Positions 1-7,757 of a DNA stretch of 11,674 nucleotides are shown here, piece by piece. The position numbers and the translations under genes were made by a program. Source of the stretch: Oscillospiraceae bacterium (GTDB lineage Bacteria > Bacillota > Clostridia > Oscillospirales > Ruminococcaceae); assembly GCA_003512525.1 (NCBI GenBank), contig DOQG01000048.1:1-11674 (forward strand). The letters run 5' to 3'. Below the pieces are notes generated by a model. That model was not told where the DNA came from. It was given only the letters and a program-made list of their open reading frames with translations, and ran no database searches. Numbering within the stretch: position 1 is the first letter of the stretch; each line of letters starts with the position of its first letter.

Positions 1-677
1 GTAAACCATGTTACTCTTGACACGTCTTCCGCTCCTACAAGAACAAGCTTGCCGGTGATGTTCTCTACCGGGATAAAATGCTCTTCCTTAAGCAGTCCGG
101 CGGCTTCGGAATCGTCAAAAATGTCTTTTGAATATGTCGAGTCACCATGCTCCTTAGACGCTTTGGCTATTGTCTGCCAGTACTCGGGGTGCTTATAGAC
201 AAAGGGCATATAGGGTACGGGCTTGCCGCCGACAGACACGATGGATTCGTTCTCGATAGGCCGCTCCTTACAGCCGTCAAGATCGCCCTGGGCAAATCCC
301 TGCCATACAAAGTCGCTCGGTGTAAGGGCTAGAGTAAGTGTGATGTCGTGATAGTGAGAGGCGGCGATAAGCGCAACGGTGGCGGTTGTAGACGCGCCGA
401 CTATGCCTATCTTCTTGTTGCCGTGGGCTTTGAGCCATTTCACAGCCGCTTCTATACGCTCGAGGGGATAGTTATGATGGCTGTAATTCTTCTTACCGGG
501 GGACATTGACATAACGTTAATTCCATAGGTGTGAAGCCACTTGGCACAGGTTTTGCCCATATAGTCCTCGGGGTCGTCACCGAGCATTGCTATCATAGCG
601 GTATCGGACGGGGTTTTACACTCCCGGTATGCGCCGTAAAAGCCATCGGTTTCGGGTTCAAAATGCAGATGTTTCAT
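1..677 (-). CDS. Alpha/beta hydrolase, BAAT C-terminal (acyl-CoA thioester hydrolase-like), partial
   Basis: The minus-strand reading frame opens at ATG 677-675 and runs off the window after 225 codons, so the C-terminus is missing. An ACGGAG ribosome binding site lies just upstream. The nucleophile elbow GIVGASTTAT has its serine at residue 96, followed by the strand and loop ALTPSDFVWQGF (117-128) and later VPYMPFVYKHPEYW (154-167). Near the edge, LVLVGAEDVS (211-220) resembles the strand that carries the acid residue in this fold, so D218 is the likely acid; the catalytic histidine would lie beyond the window. These features fit the BAAT C-terminal / dienelactone-hydrolase-like group common in gut Firmicutes, which hydrolyse esters or thioesters. 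There is no signal peptide, so it is probably cytoplasmic. The substrate cannot be read from the sequence. It is transcribed divergently from the LRR gene. Confidence 0.85.
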   Translation of the reverse strand, partial: MKHLHFEPETDGFYGAYRECKTPSDTAMIAMLGDDPEDYMGKTCAKWLHTYGINVMSMSPGKKNYSHHNYPLERIEAAVKWLKAHGNKKIGIVGASTTATVALIAASHYHDITLTLALTPSDFVWQGFAQGDLDGCKERPIENESIVSVGGKPVPYMPFVYKHPEYWQTIAKASKEHGDSTYSKDIFDDSEAAGLLKEEHFIPVENITGKLVLVGAEDVSRVTWF

Positions 678-717
678 AGTTTACTCCGTTTCTCTTTGGT
701 TAGTTTTGCCTAACGCA

Positions 718-746
718 AGTATAGCACCAAACAGGCAGAATGTCAA
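718..746 (-). promoter_or_regulatory. Sigma-A promoter of the hydrolase gene
   Basis: On the minus strand TTGACA (746-741) and TATACT (723-718) are separated by 17 bp, close to the housekeeping consensus. The start codon is about 40 bp downstream, giving a short leader. Confidence 0.85.
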
Positions 747-765
747 GAAAGAACGGAATGCAGGC

Positions 766-780
766 ACAATTTTACATTGT
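766..780. promoter_or_regulatory. Possible operator: inverted repeat between divergent promoters
   Basis: ACAAT-5-ATTGT is a perfect 5-bp inverted repeat. It lies between the two divergent promoters, about 20 bp upstream of the minus-strand -35 box and 38 bp upstream of the plus-strand -35 box. The position suits a shared regulator, but the repeat is short and AT-rich and could be chance. Confidence 0.25.
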
Positions 781-817
781 CGGATCTTACACAGCATTAA
801 GCCCGGCGGCAAATTGC

Positions 818-846
818 TTGACAAACAATAAGCACAATGATATACT
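818..846 (+). promoter_or_regulatory. Sigma-A promoter of the LRR surface protein gene
   Basis: TTGACA (818-823), a 17-bp spacer and TATACT (841-846) form a near-consensus promoter. Transcription should start near 853, leaving a leader of about 138 nt before the start codon at 991. Confidence 0.88.
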
Positions 847-896
847 TTAAGTACAGTTAAGCATTAAGTTGCAGTTTATTATCCGTGGGCGATATT

Positions 897-928
897 TTGA
901 TATCAATGGCGGTTACATATTGATATCA
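897..928. promoter_or_regulatory. Paired palindromes TTGATATCAA / TTGATATCA in the LRR-gene leader
   Basis: Two near-identical palindromes lie at 897-906 and 920-928, with centres about 23 bp apart (two helical turns). They are downstream of the predicted transcription start. They could be a dimer-binding operator acting as a roadblock, or alternative RNA hairpins, since either copy can pair with the other or with GATAT at 891-895. Confidence 0.4.
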
Positions 929-958
929 GGCACGGCTCGCGGAGGGTTGTGCCTTTTT
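928..958 (+). terminator. Attenuator-like intrinsic terminator in the LRR-gene leader
   Basis: AGGCAC (928-933) pairs perfectly with GTGCCT (949-954). A nested CTC-GCG-GAG hairpin lies inside the loop, and a run of five T covers 954-958. The hairpin sits between the promoter and the ribosome binding site (978-986), so it would act as an attenuator of the LRR gene. The T run is followed by GCGTTTTAG, so termination may be only partial. Confidence 0.45.
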
Positions 959-977
959 GCGTTTTAGATTTAAGTAT

Positions 978-986
978 AAGGAGAGG
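978..986 (+). promoter_or_regulatory. Ribosome binding site that fixes the LRR gene start
   Basis: AAGGAGAGG lies 4-7 bp upstream of ATG 991. The codons after 991 encode a classic signal peptide. An in-frame GTG at 949 would add 14 residues in front of the signal peptide and has no comparable site. Confidence 0.85.
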
Positions 987-990
987 TCTT

Positions 991-3900
991 ATGAAAGTGA
1001 AAAAGCTGACTGCCGGGTTACTTGCGGTTGCGATCACGGTAAGCTTGATAGCGCCGGAAGCATTTGCGGAAATTAGCGGTGCTAATTCTGTCGGAAAGGT
1101 TACTGTTAGCGGGCTAACAGTCGATACACCGATAAAGTCCGCGTCCGGTGATACAGGTGAAACAAAAGAACCAAGCGAACCGAGCGAACCAAGCGAGGAC
1201 GAAAGCGTCTATACATACGGTGTGCTTGGCGATGGGTCTATAGAGATTTTTGGCTATAAAGGTAGTGGAGAGAATATTGTTATTCCCGCGGAAATTGATG
1301 GGAAGAGTGTGACAATGATTGGCAGTTATGCTTTTTCAGATCACACTGAGCTTACAAGTATAACGATACCGAATAGCGTAAAGAGCATAGACGATGGCGC
1401 TTTTTTTCGGTGCTATCACCTTAAAAGCATAATAATACCAGACAGTGTGACGAGTATAGGCAATTTTGCATTCTGCGGTTGCTCAGACTTAGCAAGTATA
1501 ACGATACCGGATGGTGTAACAAGTATAGGCAACGGTACTTTTATGTGGTGCAGCAGCCTTGAAAGTATAATGATACCAGACGGTGTAAAAAGCATAGGTA
1601 CAGATGCTTTCAACAGTTGCAAAAGTGTTTCGGGTATAACGATACCGAAAAATGTGACAGAGATAGGCTTAAGGGCTTTTGCAGATTGCGCAAGTCTTAC
1701 AGAAATAAAGGTTTCAGATGAAAATTCAAATTATGCTTCTGTGGACGGAGTTCTGTACAATAAAGATAAAACTTCTGTTGTGTGTTATCCCGCAGGAATA
1801 AAGGATAGCAATTATAAGATCATTGACGGTGTGACGACTATAGAACGCGAATCTTTTTATGATTGTACCGAACTGACAAGTGTTACTGTGCCCGACAGCG
1901 TGACTTGTATATCTGGCGAAGCATTCAAGAGCTGTACTAATCTCACAAGCATAACATTACCTGACAGCGCAATGTATATAGACAACTGGGCATTCTATAA
2001 CTGTACATCACTCAAAGAAGTTACAATTCCCGCTAGTGTGACAGCTATCGGCGATGAAGCTTTCGGATATTGCTATGATGGAGATAGCTCGGAAACAAAG
2101 AAGGTCGATGGCTTCAAGATAAATTATGCCAAGAATACATATGGACACTTATACGCGGTTAAAAACGGTTTTTCCGATGAAATATACCTAGTGACCAATG
2201 AGCTTGATGATGGTACGTTGGAAATAGCCAAATACGCAGGAAACAGTGCGACTTATGAAATCCCCGCTGAAATTGACGGCAAGAAGGTTACAGATATTTG
2301 CAACGGCGCATTCAGCGACTGCACCGAGCTGACAAATGTAACGATACCAGATGGCGTAAAGCATATAGGATACGATGCGTTTTATAACTGTACATCGCTT
2401 GAAACGGTTACAATTCCTACAAGTGTGACATATATTTACGATAAAGCATTCTTAAATTGTACATCGCTTGCGGCAGTTTCCTTGCCGGCAAGTGTGATAT
2501 CTGTTGGTGACAAAGCTTTTGGCTATTACCAGGATGATAACTATGAAATAAAGGCAGTTGACGGATTTAAGATAAACTATATTAAGAATACATGGGGTCA
2601 TTGGTATGCAACCAGAAACGGTTTTTCCGATGAAACTTGTCTCGTTACCTCCGAGCTTTATAACGGTACATTGCAAATAGATGGATATGCCGGAAACAGT
2701 GCGACATATGTAATTCCTGATGAAATTGACGGCAAGACGGTTACGCAAATCGTTAACAATGCATTCAATGACTGCATATCGCTCAAAGAGGTTACAATTC
2801 CTGCAAGTGTGACTGATGCGAGCTGGTCTGCCTTAGGATATTACTATGACAGAGATAGTATGGAAACAAAGAAGGTTGACGGCTTCAAGATAAACTACGT
2901 CAAGAATACATGGGGACATATGTACGCGGTTCGGAACGGATTTACCGATGAAGCTTGTCTTATCACTACAGAGCTTGATGACGGAACAATAGAAATAAGC
3001 AAATATTACGGAACTAACGAAACATACATCATTCCGCCCGAAATCGACGGCAAGAAAGTAACGGAGATAGGCGATCAGGCATTTGAGTATAATACTGCTC
3101 TTGCCGGCGTGACCATACCGGACACTGTGACGATAATAGGCCGGCTGTCATTCCGTGGCTGTAAAGCATTGACGAGTATAAAAATCCCGGATAGTGTTAT
3201 CAAAATTGAGGATTTTGCATTCATGGAGTGTGATTCTCTTAAGAATGTTTCGATCCCGGCAAGCGTTACCAGCATCGGTATGTGCGCTTTTGGCTATACA
3301 TATGACGAGGGCATTAACCGTAAAAAGGTTGATGGTTTCACACTGGAATATGTAAAAAATACGGCAGGACATTTGTATGCGGCACTTAACGACTTTACCG
3401 ATGAAAGCTATTTTGTCACAGAAGAGCTTGAAGACGGAACATTGTCAATAAGCAGATACTACGCAAAAGATGAAACATATACAATTCCACCGGAAATCAA
3501 CGGTAAGAAAGTAACGCAGATAAAACAATATGCTTTTGCACGCAACAAGTATCTGAAAAGCATTGTAATATCCGAAAATGTAAAAGAAATAGGACAGCAT
3601 GCTTTTAGCGGTTGTACTGCGCTTACCGATGTGAGTATACCGGATAGCGTTACAAAAATCGATGCACGAGCTTTTGTTAATTGTACATCTATTCTGAATG
3701 TTTGTGTACCTGCAAGTGTTACTTTTATAGGAGAGCAAGCTTTCGGATATGAGTACGATGATTTAGGGTATGAAGGAAAAATCAAAGGCTTTAATATAAA
3801 ATGCTATAAAGGCACAGCGGGCGAACAGTATGCAAAAGATAATGGCTTTGATTATGAAATTCTTGACAGTGAAGCACAGTGCACTCACAGCAACACTGAG

Positions 3901-5091
3901 ATACGCAATGCAATAAGCGCTGGTTGCACAACAGACGGTTATACAGGCGATACATATTGTGCTGATTGTGACGAGCTGATTTCAAGCGGCGAGGTTATAC
4001 CTGCGACAGGACATACAGAAGTGATCGACAAGGCGGTAGCTGCAACCTGTACCGAAACCGGTCTTACAGAGGGTAAGCACTGCTCAGTCTGCAACGCGGT
4101 TATCAAGGCTCAGGAAGTAGTACCTGCTAAGGGTCATAAGTATGTTGACACTGTTGTAAAGCCCACATACACAACAAAGGGCTACACACTTCACAAGTGC
4201 TTAGTTTGCGGAACAAGCTACAAGGATACTTACACAGCTAAGCTGACGCTCGCAAAGGTAACAGGTGTTAAGCTCGGTGGCAGAGCGGCTGACGCACTGC
4301 GCATAAACTGGATAAAGAATGCGAATGCCAGCGGTTACATTGTTGAGATGTATCAGGGTAACAAGTGGGTGCGTGTCGGCAAGATTACGAATAACAGCAC
4401 AACTATTTTCAGAAAAGCGGGACTTAAGGCGGGCACTGCTTACAAGTTCAGAGTTAAGGCATACAAGATGTATGACCGTACTGCGGTTTACGGCGCATAC
4501 AGTGCAACTGTGTCGGCTAGGACAAACCCGTCCGTTATAAAGGGTGCAAAGCTCGGCGGCAGAGCCGCAGACGCACTGCGCGTAAACTGGACTAAGAATG
4601 CTTCGGCCGATGGATATATTGTTGAGATGTATCAGGGCAACAAGTGGGTAAGAGTTGCGAAAATCACAAACAATAGTACCACAACGTTCAGAAAAGCAGG
4701 GCTTAAGGCTTTGACTGTATATAAGTTCAGGGTAAGGGCTTATAAGATGAGCGGAAAGACGGCGCTTTATGGTAACTACAGTGCTACAATTACAGCAAGA
4801 ACTAATCCGTCAGTAGTAAAGGGTGTCAAGATTGGCGGCAAGGCTAAGGACGCACTCAGAGTAAACTGGACTAAGAACACTTCCGCACAGGGTTACATAG
4901 TAGAAATGTATAATGGCGGTAAGTGGGTAAGAGTTGCTAAGATAGCTAAGAACAGCACGACTACTTATAGGAAAGCAGGACTTGCTAAGAATACAACGTA
5001 CAAGTTCAGGGTTAAAGCTTACTATATGAGCGGTAAGACGGCGCTTTACGGTAATTACGGTAGTGTGAGCGGGAAGACCGCGGCGAAATAA
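991..5091 (+). CDS. Secreted BspA-type leucine-rich-repeat protein with Cys-rich and fibronectin-III-like repeats
   Basis: This 1366-residue protein begins with a signal peptide (MKVKKL, hydrophobic core, likely cleavage near AFA at 24-26). An acidic PSEPSEPSE linker follows at about 60-71. Residues ~73-957 hold LRR_5/BspA repeats of the form AF..C.SL..ITIP.SVTSIG, arranged in five blocks. Each block begins with a DDGTLEI...YEIPAEIDGKKVT strand segment, and most end in VDGFKINY.KNT.GH.YA..NGF.DE. The third block (~550-650) is much shorter. Residues ~964-1083 form three related units with CADC, CSVC and CLVC motifs and recurring GH. Three ~90-residue fibronectin-III-like repeats (about 1088-1176, 1183-1272, 1278-1362) complete the chain. 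I see no LPXTG, SLH, dockerin or C-terminal membrane segment, so the protein is probably secreted or loosely cell-associated. BspA-type proteins often mediate adhesion; the ligand here is unknown. The gene is monocistronic, with its own promoter and terminator. Confidence 0.92.
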   Translation: MKVKKLTAGLLAVAITVSLIAPEAFAEISGANSVGKVTVSGLTVDTPIKSASGDTGETKEPSEPSEPSEDESVYTYGVLGDGSIEIFGYKGSGENIVIPAEIDGKSVTMIGSYAFSDHTELTSITIPNSVKSIDDGAFFRCYHLKSIIIPDSVTSIGNFAFCGCSDLASITIPDGVTSIGNGTFMWCSSLESIMIPDGVKSIGTDAFNSCKSVSGITIPKNVTEIGLRAFADCASLTEIKVSDENSNYASVDGVLYNKDKTSVVCYPAGIKDSNYKIIDGVTTIERESFYDCTELTSVTVPDSVTCISGEAFKSCTNLTSITLPDSAMYIDNWAFYNCTSLKEVTIPASVTAIGDEAFGYCYDGDSSETKKVDGFKINYAKNTYGHLYAVKNGFSDEIYLVTNELDDGTLEIAKYAGNSATYEIPAEIDGKKVTDICNGAFSDCTELTNVTIPDGVKHIGYDAFYNCTSLETVTIPTSVTYIYDKAFLNCTSLAAVSLPASVISVGDKAFGYYQDDNYEIKAVDGFKINYIKNTWGHWYATRNGFSDETCLVTSELYNGTLQIDGYAGNSATYVIPDEIDGKTVTQIVNNAFNDCISLKEVTIPASVTDASWSALGYYYDRDSMETKKVDGFKINYVKNTWGHMYAVRNGFTDEACLITTELDDGTIEISKYYGTNETYIIPPEIDGKKVTEIGDQAFEYNTALAGVTIPDTVTIIGRLSFRGCKALTSIKIPDSVIKIEDFAFMECDSLKNVSIPASVTSIGMCAFGYTYDEGINRKKVDGFTLEYVKNTAGHLYAALNDFTDESYFVTEELEDGTLSISRYYAKDETYTIPPEINGKKVTQIKQYAFARNKYLKSIVISENVKEIGQHAFSGCTALTDVSIPDSVTKIDARAFVNCTSILNVCVPASVTFIGEQAFGYEYDDLGYEGKIKGFNIKCYKGTAGEQYAKDNGFDYEILDSEAQCTHSNTEIRNAISAGCTTDGYTGDTYCADCDELISSGEVIPATGHTEVIDKAVAATCTETGLTEGKHCSVCNAVIKAQEVVPAKGHKYVDTVVKPTYTTKGYTLHKCLVCGTSYKDTYTAKLTLAKVTGVKLGGRAADALRINWIKNANASGYIVEMYQGNKWVRVGKITNNSTTIFRKAGLKAGTAYKFRVKAYKMYDRTAVYGAYSATVSARTNPSVIKGAKLGGRAADALRVNWTKNASADGYIVEMYQGNKWVRVAKITNNSTTTFRKAGLKALTVYKFRVRAYKMSGKTALYGNYSATITARTNPSVVKGVKIGGKAKDALRVNWTKNTSAQGYIVEMYNGGKWVRVAKIAKNSTTTYRKAGLAKNTTYKFRVKAYYMSGKTALYGNYGSVSGKTAAK

Positions 5092-5124
5092 CGCTCTGAT
5101 TAAAAGCAAAAATCAATAATTACG

Positions 5125-5159
5125 ACCGGGTAACGATGGGAAAATCGTTGCCCGGTTTT
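5125..5159 (+). terminator. Rho-independent terminator of the LRR gene
   Basis: ACCGGG-TAACGAT (5125-5137) pairs with ATCGTTG-CCCGGT (5144-5156), 13 pairs including one T-G wobble, around a six-base loop. TTTT follows. It lies 34 bp after the stop codon. Confidence 0.9.
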
Positions 5160-5216
5160 GCGTTGTATGGGATAGTGAGGGGTTGGCGGTGGTGGCAGGA
5201 GTGGTGATGTTGGCAG

Positions 5217-5290
5217 CGCTCCCTCAATAGTTGGCTGAGCAAGACTTAAGCAACAGAAGCTCACCTTTGGCAAGGGAGCCACGAATTAGT
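5217..5290 (-). repeat. Palindromic intergenic repeat, copy A
   Basis: Read on the minus strand this runs GCACTAATTC, GGCTCCCTTGCC, AAAGGTGAGC, TTCTGTTGCT, CTCAGCCAAC, TTGAGGGAGC. It closely matches copy B at 11304-11368, and its first part matches copy C at 11510-11541. The GCTC...GAGC half folds into a hairpin with a TGGC loop and one bulged A. It looks like a REP- or MITE-type dispersed repeat. It codes for nothing. Confidence 0.75.
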
Positions 5291-5418
5291 GCAGGGTTGG
5301 CAGTGTTTGTGAAAGCGGAGATAATCGTTCATTGAGCTTTTTGATCTGTCAACTATTAACCGTAATCAAAAACTGTTATTATATAAATTTCTTTCAAATT
5401 GCTTCCGTTAATCACTTA
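5291..5418. other. AT-rich intergenic spacer
   Basis: No gene is visible. The only structure is an 8-bp inverted repeat, TTTTTGAT (5338-5345) and ATCAAAAA (5365-5372). The last ~25 bp before 5419 resemble the sequence just beyond the other copy of the 3' element (11276-11303, reverse complement). A ~115-bp stretch here has no counterpart there. Confidence 0.5.
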
Positions 5419-5586
5419 GAAACTTTATTCCACACAAGCAAAAAAGGATACCGCAAACTTAAAACAGTTTGCAGTATCCTCTTAATTATATCTGAGTACG
5501 CAGTAGCATATTGTGCCCGCCGATAACGTAACTGTCCGCCTATTGGCAACAGATAAAACGGCGAATTTGAAGCGGGTCACACCCGC
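5419..5586 (-). repeat. Structured 3' element, copy 1, downstream of the lipoprotein gene
   Basis: Read on the minus strand, this starts two bases after the lipoprotein TAG stop and matches 11107-11275 at roughly 80-85% by eye. Helices in order: P1 GCGGGT-gtg-ACCCGC (5586-5572); P2 TTCGCCG (5565-5559) with CGGCGGG (5522-5516), enclosing P3 TGTTGCC-aata-GGCG(g)ACA; conserved CAGTTACGTTA; a weak P4 ATATGC-tact-GCGTAC; then the terminator hairpin. About 20 bp beyond the T run is also conserved, so the DNA repeat is longer than the presumed RNA. I do not recognise it as a named family. Confidence 0.8.
5440..5479 (-). terminator. Intrinsic terminator of the membrane protein-nnr-lipoprotein operon
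   Basis: On the minus strand GGATACTGCAAAC pairs with GTTTGCGGTATCC, 13 pairs with one T-G wobble. Six T follow (complement of 5445-5440). It is the last hairpin of structured element copy 1. Confidence 0.9.
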
Positions 5587-5588
5587 CG

Positions 5589-6134
5589 CTATTTCAGGTA
5601 TTTGGCGACATCGGCGGTGGGCGCGGTGGTTTCGGGGGCGGGGTCGCCCGAGCAGTCAAGTACATAGCCGCCTACGGAAACACCGATTATTTCTCCGTTT
5701 GCGTCAAACGTCAGCGTGTAGCCGTTTTTGTCTGCCGTGCCGCTTAAAGTCAGACTGTCATTGCCTTGTTTTACGGTGACATTCTCCGTTGCTCCTGCGT
5801 TGTCAATACAGCTTGTGATAAGCTCTGCCGCGGTGGTGAACTGCGGAGAGTTTTCGCTGTAATTATACTCTATGCCGTCAAGACTGTACTTTACGTTCGT
5901 GCCGTCATCTGTTACAGTAAGCCCCTTTACGCTGTCGGGAGAGGTGAAGCAGACAGTCCATATATTATCGCAACGTTCAAGATTTACCTCGGCGGCGATA
6001 CCCTCGCAGGTAAGTCTGCCGCTGAGCGTGATATTGCCGCTGAGATCCGGGCTCTCCGCCTTGTTGACAGTCTTACACGAAGCGCAGACAAAACAAACGG
6101 AAAGCGCTATGGGAATAATGATTTTTCTTTTCAT
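5589..6134 (-). CDS. Small secreted lipoprotein of unknown function
   Basis: The 181-residue product starts MKRK, then a hydrophobic stretch ending VCASC. C20 is the likely lipidated cysteine, although -3 is Cys rather than the usual Leu, which makes the lipobox atypical. The remainder alternates short beta-like segments (NITLSGRLTCEG, GLTVTDDGTNVKYSLDGIEY, SLTLSGTADKNGYTLTFD) with further cysteines at 43, 55, 62, 109 and 161, and ends in a PAPETTAPTA linker-like tail. The pattern hints at a LolA- or GerS-like beta-rich lipoprotein, but I cannot assign a family. An AAAGGA site lies 9 bp before ATG. It follows nnr by 40 bp on the same strand and is the last gene before the operon terminator. 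Confidence 0.8.
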   Translation of the reverse strand: MKRKIIIPIALSVCFVCASCKTVNKAESPDLSGNITLSGRLTCEGIAAEVNLERCDNIWTVCFTSPDSVKGLTVTDDGTNVKYSLDGIEYNYSENSPQFTTAAELITSCIDNAGATENVTVKQGNDSLTLSGTADKNGYTLTFDANGEIIGVSVGGYVLDCSGDPAPETTAPTADVAKYLK

Positions 6135-6174
6135 AATACGTCGTCCTTTTGATAAGATAGGACAACGCCGGCGC

Positions 6175-7701
6175 TCAGGCTATACCGTAAAATTCACGCA
6201 GGATATACGGATAGAGCGCAGGTAGCTCTGACGGCAATATTCCGCTCATACTTCTGTCGCGCGCCGCATACTGTGCGGAAAGGCCGAAAAGATATGCGCC
6301 CAGCCGCACGGCATTCTTTGTTTCTATGCCCTGTGCCAGCAGCCCGCCGATCGTTCCGGCGAGCGTATCTCCGCTTCCACCCTTTGCCAGAGCCGCATTG
6401 CCGCTCATATTGACTGCTGTGAAGCCGTCCGGGGCGGCGTATACCGAATATGCGTCCTTAAGCAGAATATGTACGCCGTGCTTTTCGGCAAAATCCTTTG
6501 CTACGCTCAGCTTATTATGCAGTATATATGCGGTATCATATCCGCTGAGGCGGCTGAACTCCTTTATATGGGGAGTGAGTATGAGCCTGCCTGTGTTGTC
6601 CCTCAGCTCATTTATATGCGGAGCAAGAGAATTTATGCCGTCTGCGTCAATTACTACCGGACAGTCGGTATTTTCGATAAGGCTTTTAAGCAGGCGGTAG
6701 GCTTCGTCACTGTTGCCGACACCGCAACCGAAAAGTATCGCCGAGGCGGTCTGCGCATTTTTGCACAGCTTGTCGGCACAATCGGCTGTCAGCGCCTTAC
6801 TGCCGAGCGGCAGATAGATGCACTCATGCAGAGTGTTTGCTACGCTTGCTGTCACCTCGCTTACAGACGCTAACGTGACAAGTCCCGCACCTGTCCTTAA
6901 AGCGGCGTTGGTTGACATCCACGCCGCTCCGACACAGCTTTCACTGCCTGATACATTAAGCAGTCTGCCGAACGTGCCCTTGTGAGTTATGCGGCTGCGG
7001 TTGACAAAATGTGACGCTAAGGAGTCGCCGTTAAGCTCGGCATCGTACTCGGTGTAGCAGCTCTCGGATATGCCTATGTCAAGCAGGACGATATCGCCCG
7101 AATATTCACTGCAAGGAACATAAAGCTGACCTGTCTTTACCGCGCCGAGGGCAAATGTCATATCGGCACGGAATGAATATTCATCGGCACTGCCGTCACT
7201 TGCGTTACAGCCCGAGGCGATATCTGCACAAAAGCGCAATGCCGCGCTTTCGTTACAGTAGGAGAACAGCCGCCTGATATCGGGGTGAAGCTCACCGTGA
7301 AAGCCTGTGCCGTATACGCAGTCGGCTATAACACCGCACTTTGCAATTTCTGCGAGTACACTTTCGGGTTCATCAGGGTAGCTTAATACTCTTTCGTAAT
7401 CGGCGCGGTACTCTTCAAAGCATTCTTTGGCAAGATCGGTCTTGGGGGACGCTCCTGTCATAATTATGGTCGGCGTGAAGCCGCGCTTGCGAAGATTATG
7501 GGCAAGTGCGAAGCCGTCACCGCCGTTGTTGCCGCTTCCTACAAGCACTGCTGTGCGGCAGGGCTTTGCTATGCGCGAAATGTGACGCGCGATCGCAGAG
7601 CCGACATTACGCATAAGTACGCCGCAGGACGTGCCTTTTTTTTCGCACATTGCTTCGGCTGTTTTCATCTGAGCAGGAGTTACTACAAATTGTTTTGGCA
7701 T
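6175..7701 (-). CDS. nnr: Bifunctional NAD(P)H-hydrate epimerase / ADP-dependent NAD(P)H-hydrate dehydratase
   Basis: The 508-residue protein has the normal two-domain length of Nnr. The N-terminal YjeF_N epimerase domain (about 1-220) shows LVGSGNNGGDGFALA (53-67) and the ADIASG loop (159-164), here lacking the Pro of the common DIPSG. The C-terminal ribokinase-like dehydratase domain (about 240-505) shows HKGTFGRLLNVSG (240-252), IDADGINSL (351-359), ILTPHIKEFSRL (374-385) and NMSGNAALAKGGSGDTLAG (431-449), with D445 the expected catalytic aspartate. The family repairs NADHX and NADPHX, hydrated forms of the cofactors: one domain interconverts R and S epimers, the other dehydrates the S form using ADP. 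It is a cytoplasmic housekeeping enzyme. GAAAGGAA precedes the ATG. It is the second gene of the presumed three-gene operon. Confidence 0.95.
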   Translation of the reverse strand: MPKQFVVTPAQMKTAEAMCEKKGTSCGVLMRNVGSAIARHISRIAKPCRTAVLVGSGNNGGDGFALAHNLRKRGFTPTIIMTGASPKTDLAKECFEEYRADYERVLSYPDEPESVLAEIAKCGVIADCVYGTGFHGELHPDIRRLFSYCNESAALRFCADIASGCNASDGSADEYSFRADMTFALGAVKTGQLYVPCSEYSGDIVLLDIGISESCYTEYDAELNGDSLASHFVNRSRITHKGTFGRLLNVSGSESCVGAAWMSTNAALRTGAGLVTLASVSEVTASVANTLHECIYLPLGSKALTADCADKLCKNAQTASAILFGCGVGNSDEAYRLLKSLIENTDCPVVIDADGINSLAPHINELRDNTGRLILTPHIKEFSRLSGYDTAYILHNKLSVAKDFAEKHGVHILLKDAYSVYAAPDGFTAVNMSGNAALAKGGSGDTLAGTIGGLLAQGIETKNAVRLGAYLFGLSAQYAARDRSMSGILPSELPALYPYILREFYGIA

Positions 7702-7720
7702 ACATATTTCCTTTCAGAAA

Positions 7721-7750
7721 ATGGCAGGTGAGAATATACCTCCCTGCCAT
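7721..7750 (-). other. Hairpin in front of nnr
   Basis: ATGGCAGG and CCTGCCAT form a perfect 8-bp stem that can extend by GAG/CTC. On the minus strand TTTTC follows, then directly the nnr ribosome binding site. The T run is too short for a confident terminator. It could be a partial terminator, an mRNA processing site or a stability element between the first two genes of the operon. Confidence 0.5.
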
Positions 7751-7757
7751 ATGCGGT

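Noticed and set aside
949..990. Earlier in-frame GTG start for the LRR gene
   Set aside because: It lies inside the attenuator-like hairpin, lacks a ribosome binding site and would place 14 residues before an excellent signal peptide.
1207..3861. Regularly repeated sequence resembling an array
   Set aside because: The repeats are in-frame codons for leucine-rich repeats, not identical direct repeats with unique spacers, so this is not CRISPR.
5332..5779. Short plus-strand open frames near the structured element
   Set aside because: They overlap the spacer, the element's hairpins or the antisense of the lipoprotein gene, and have no family signal.
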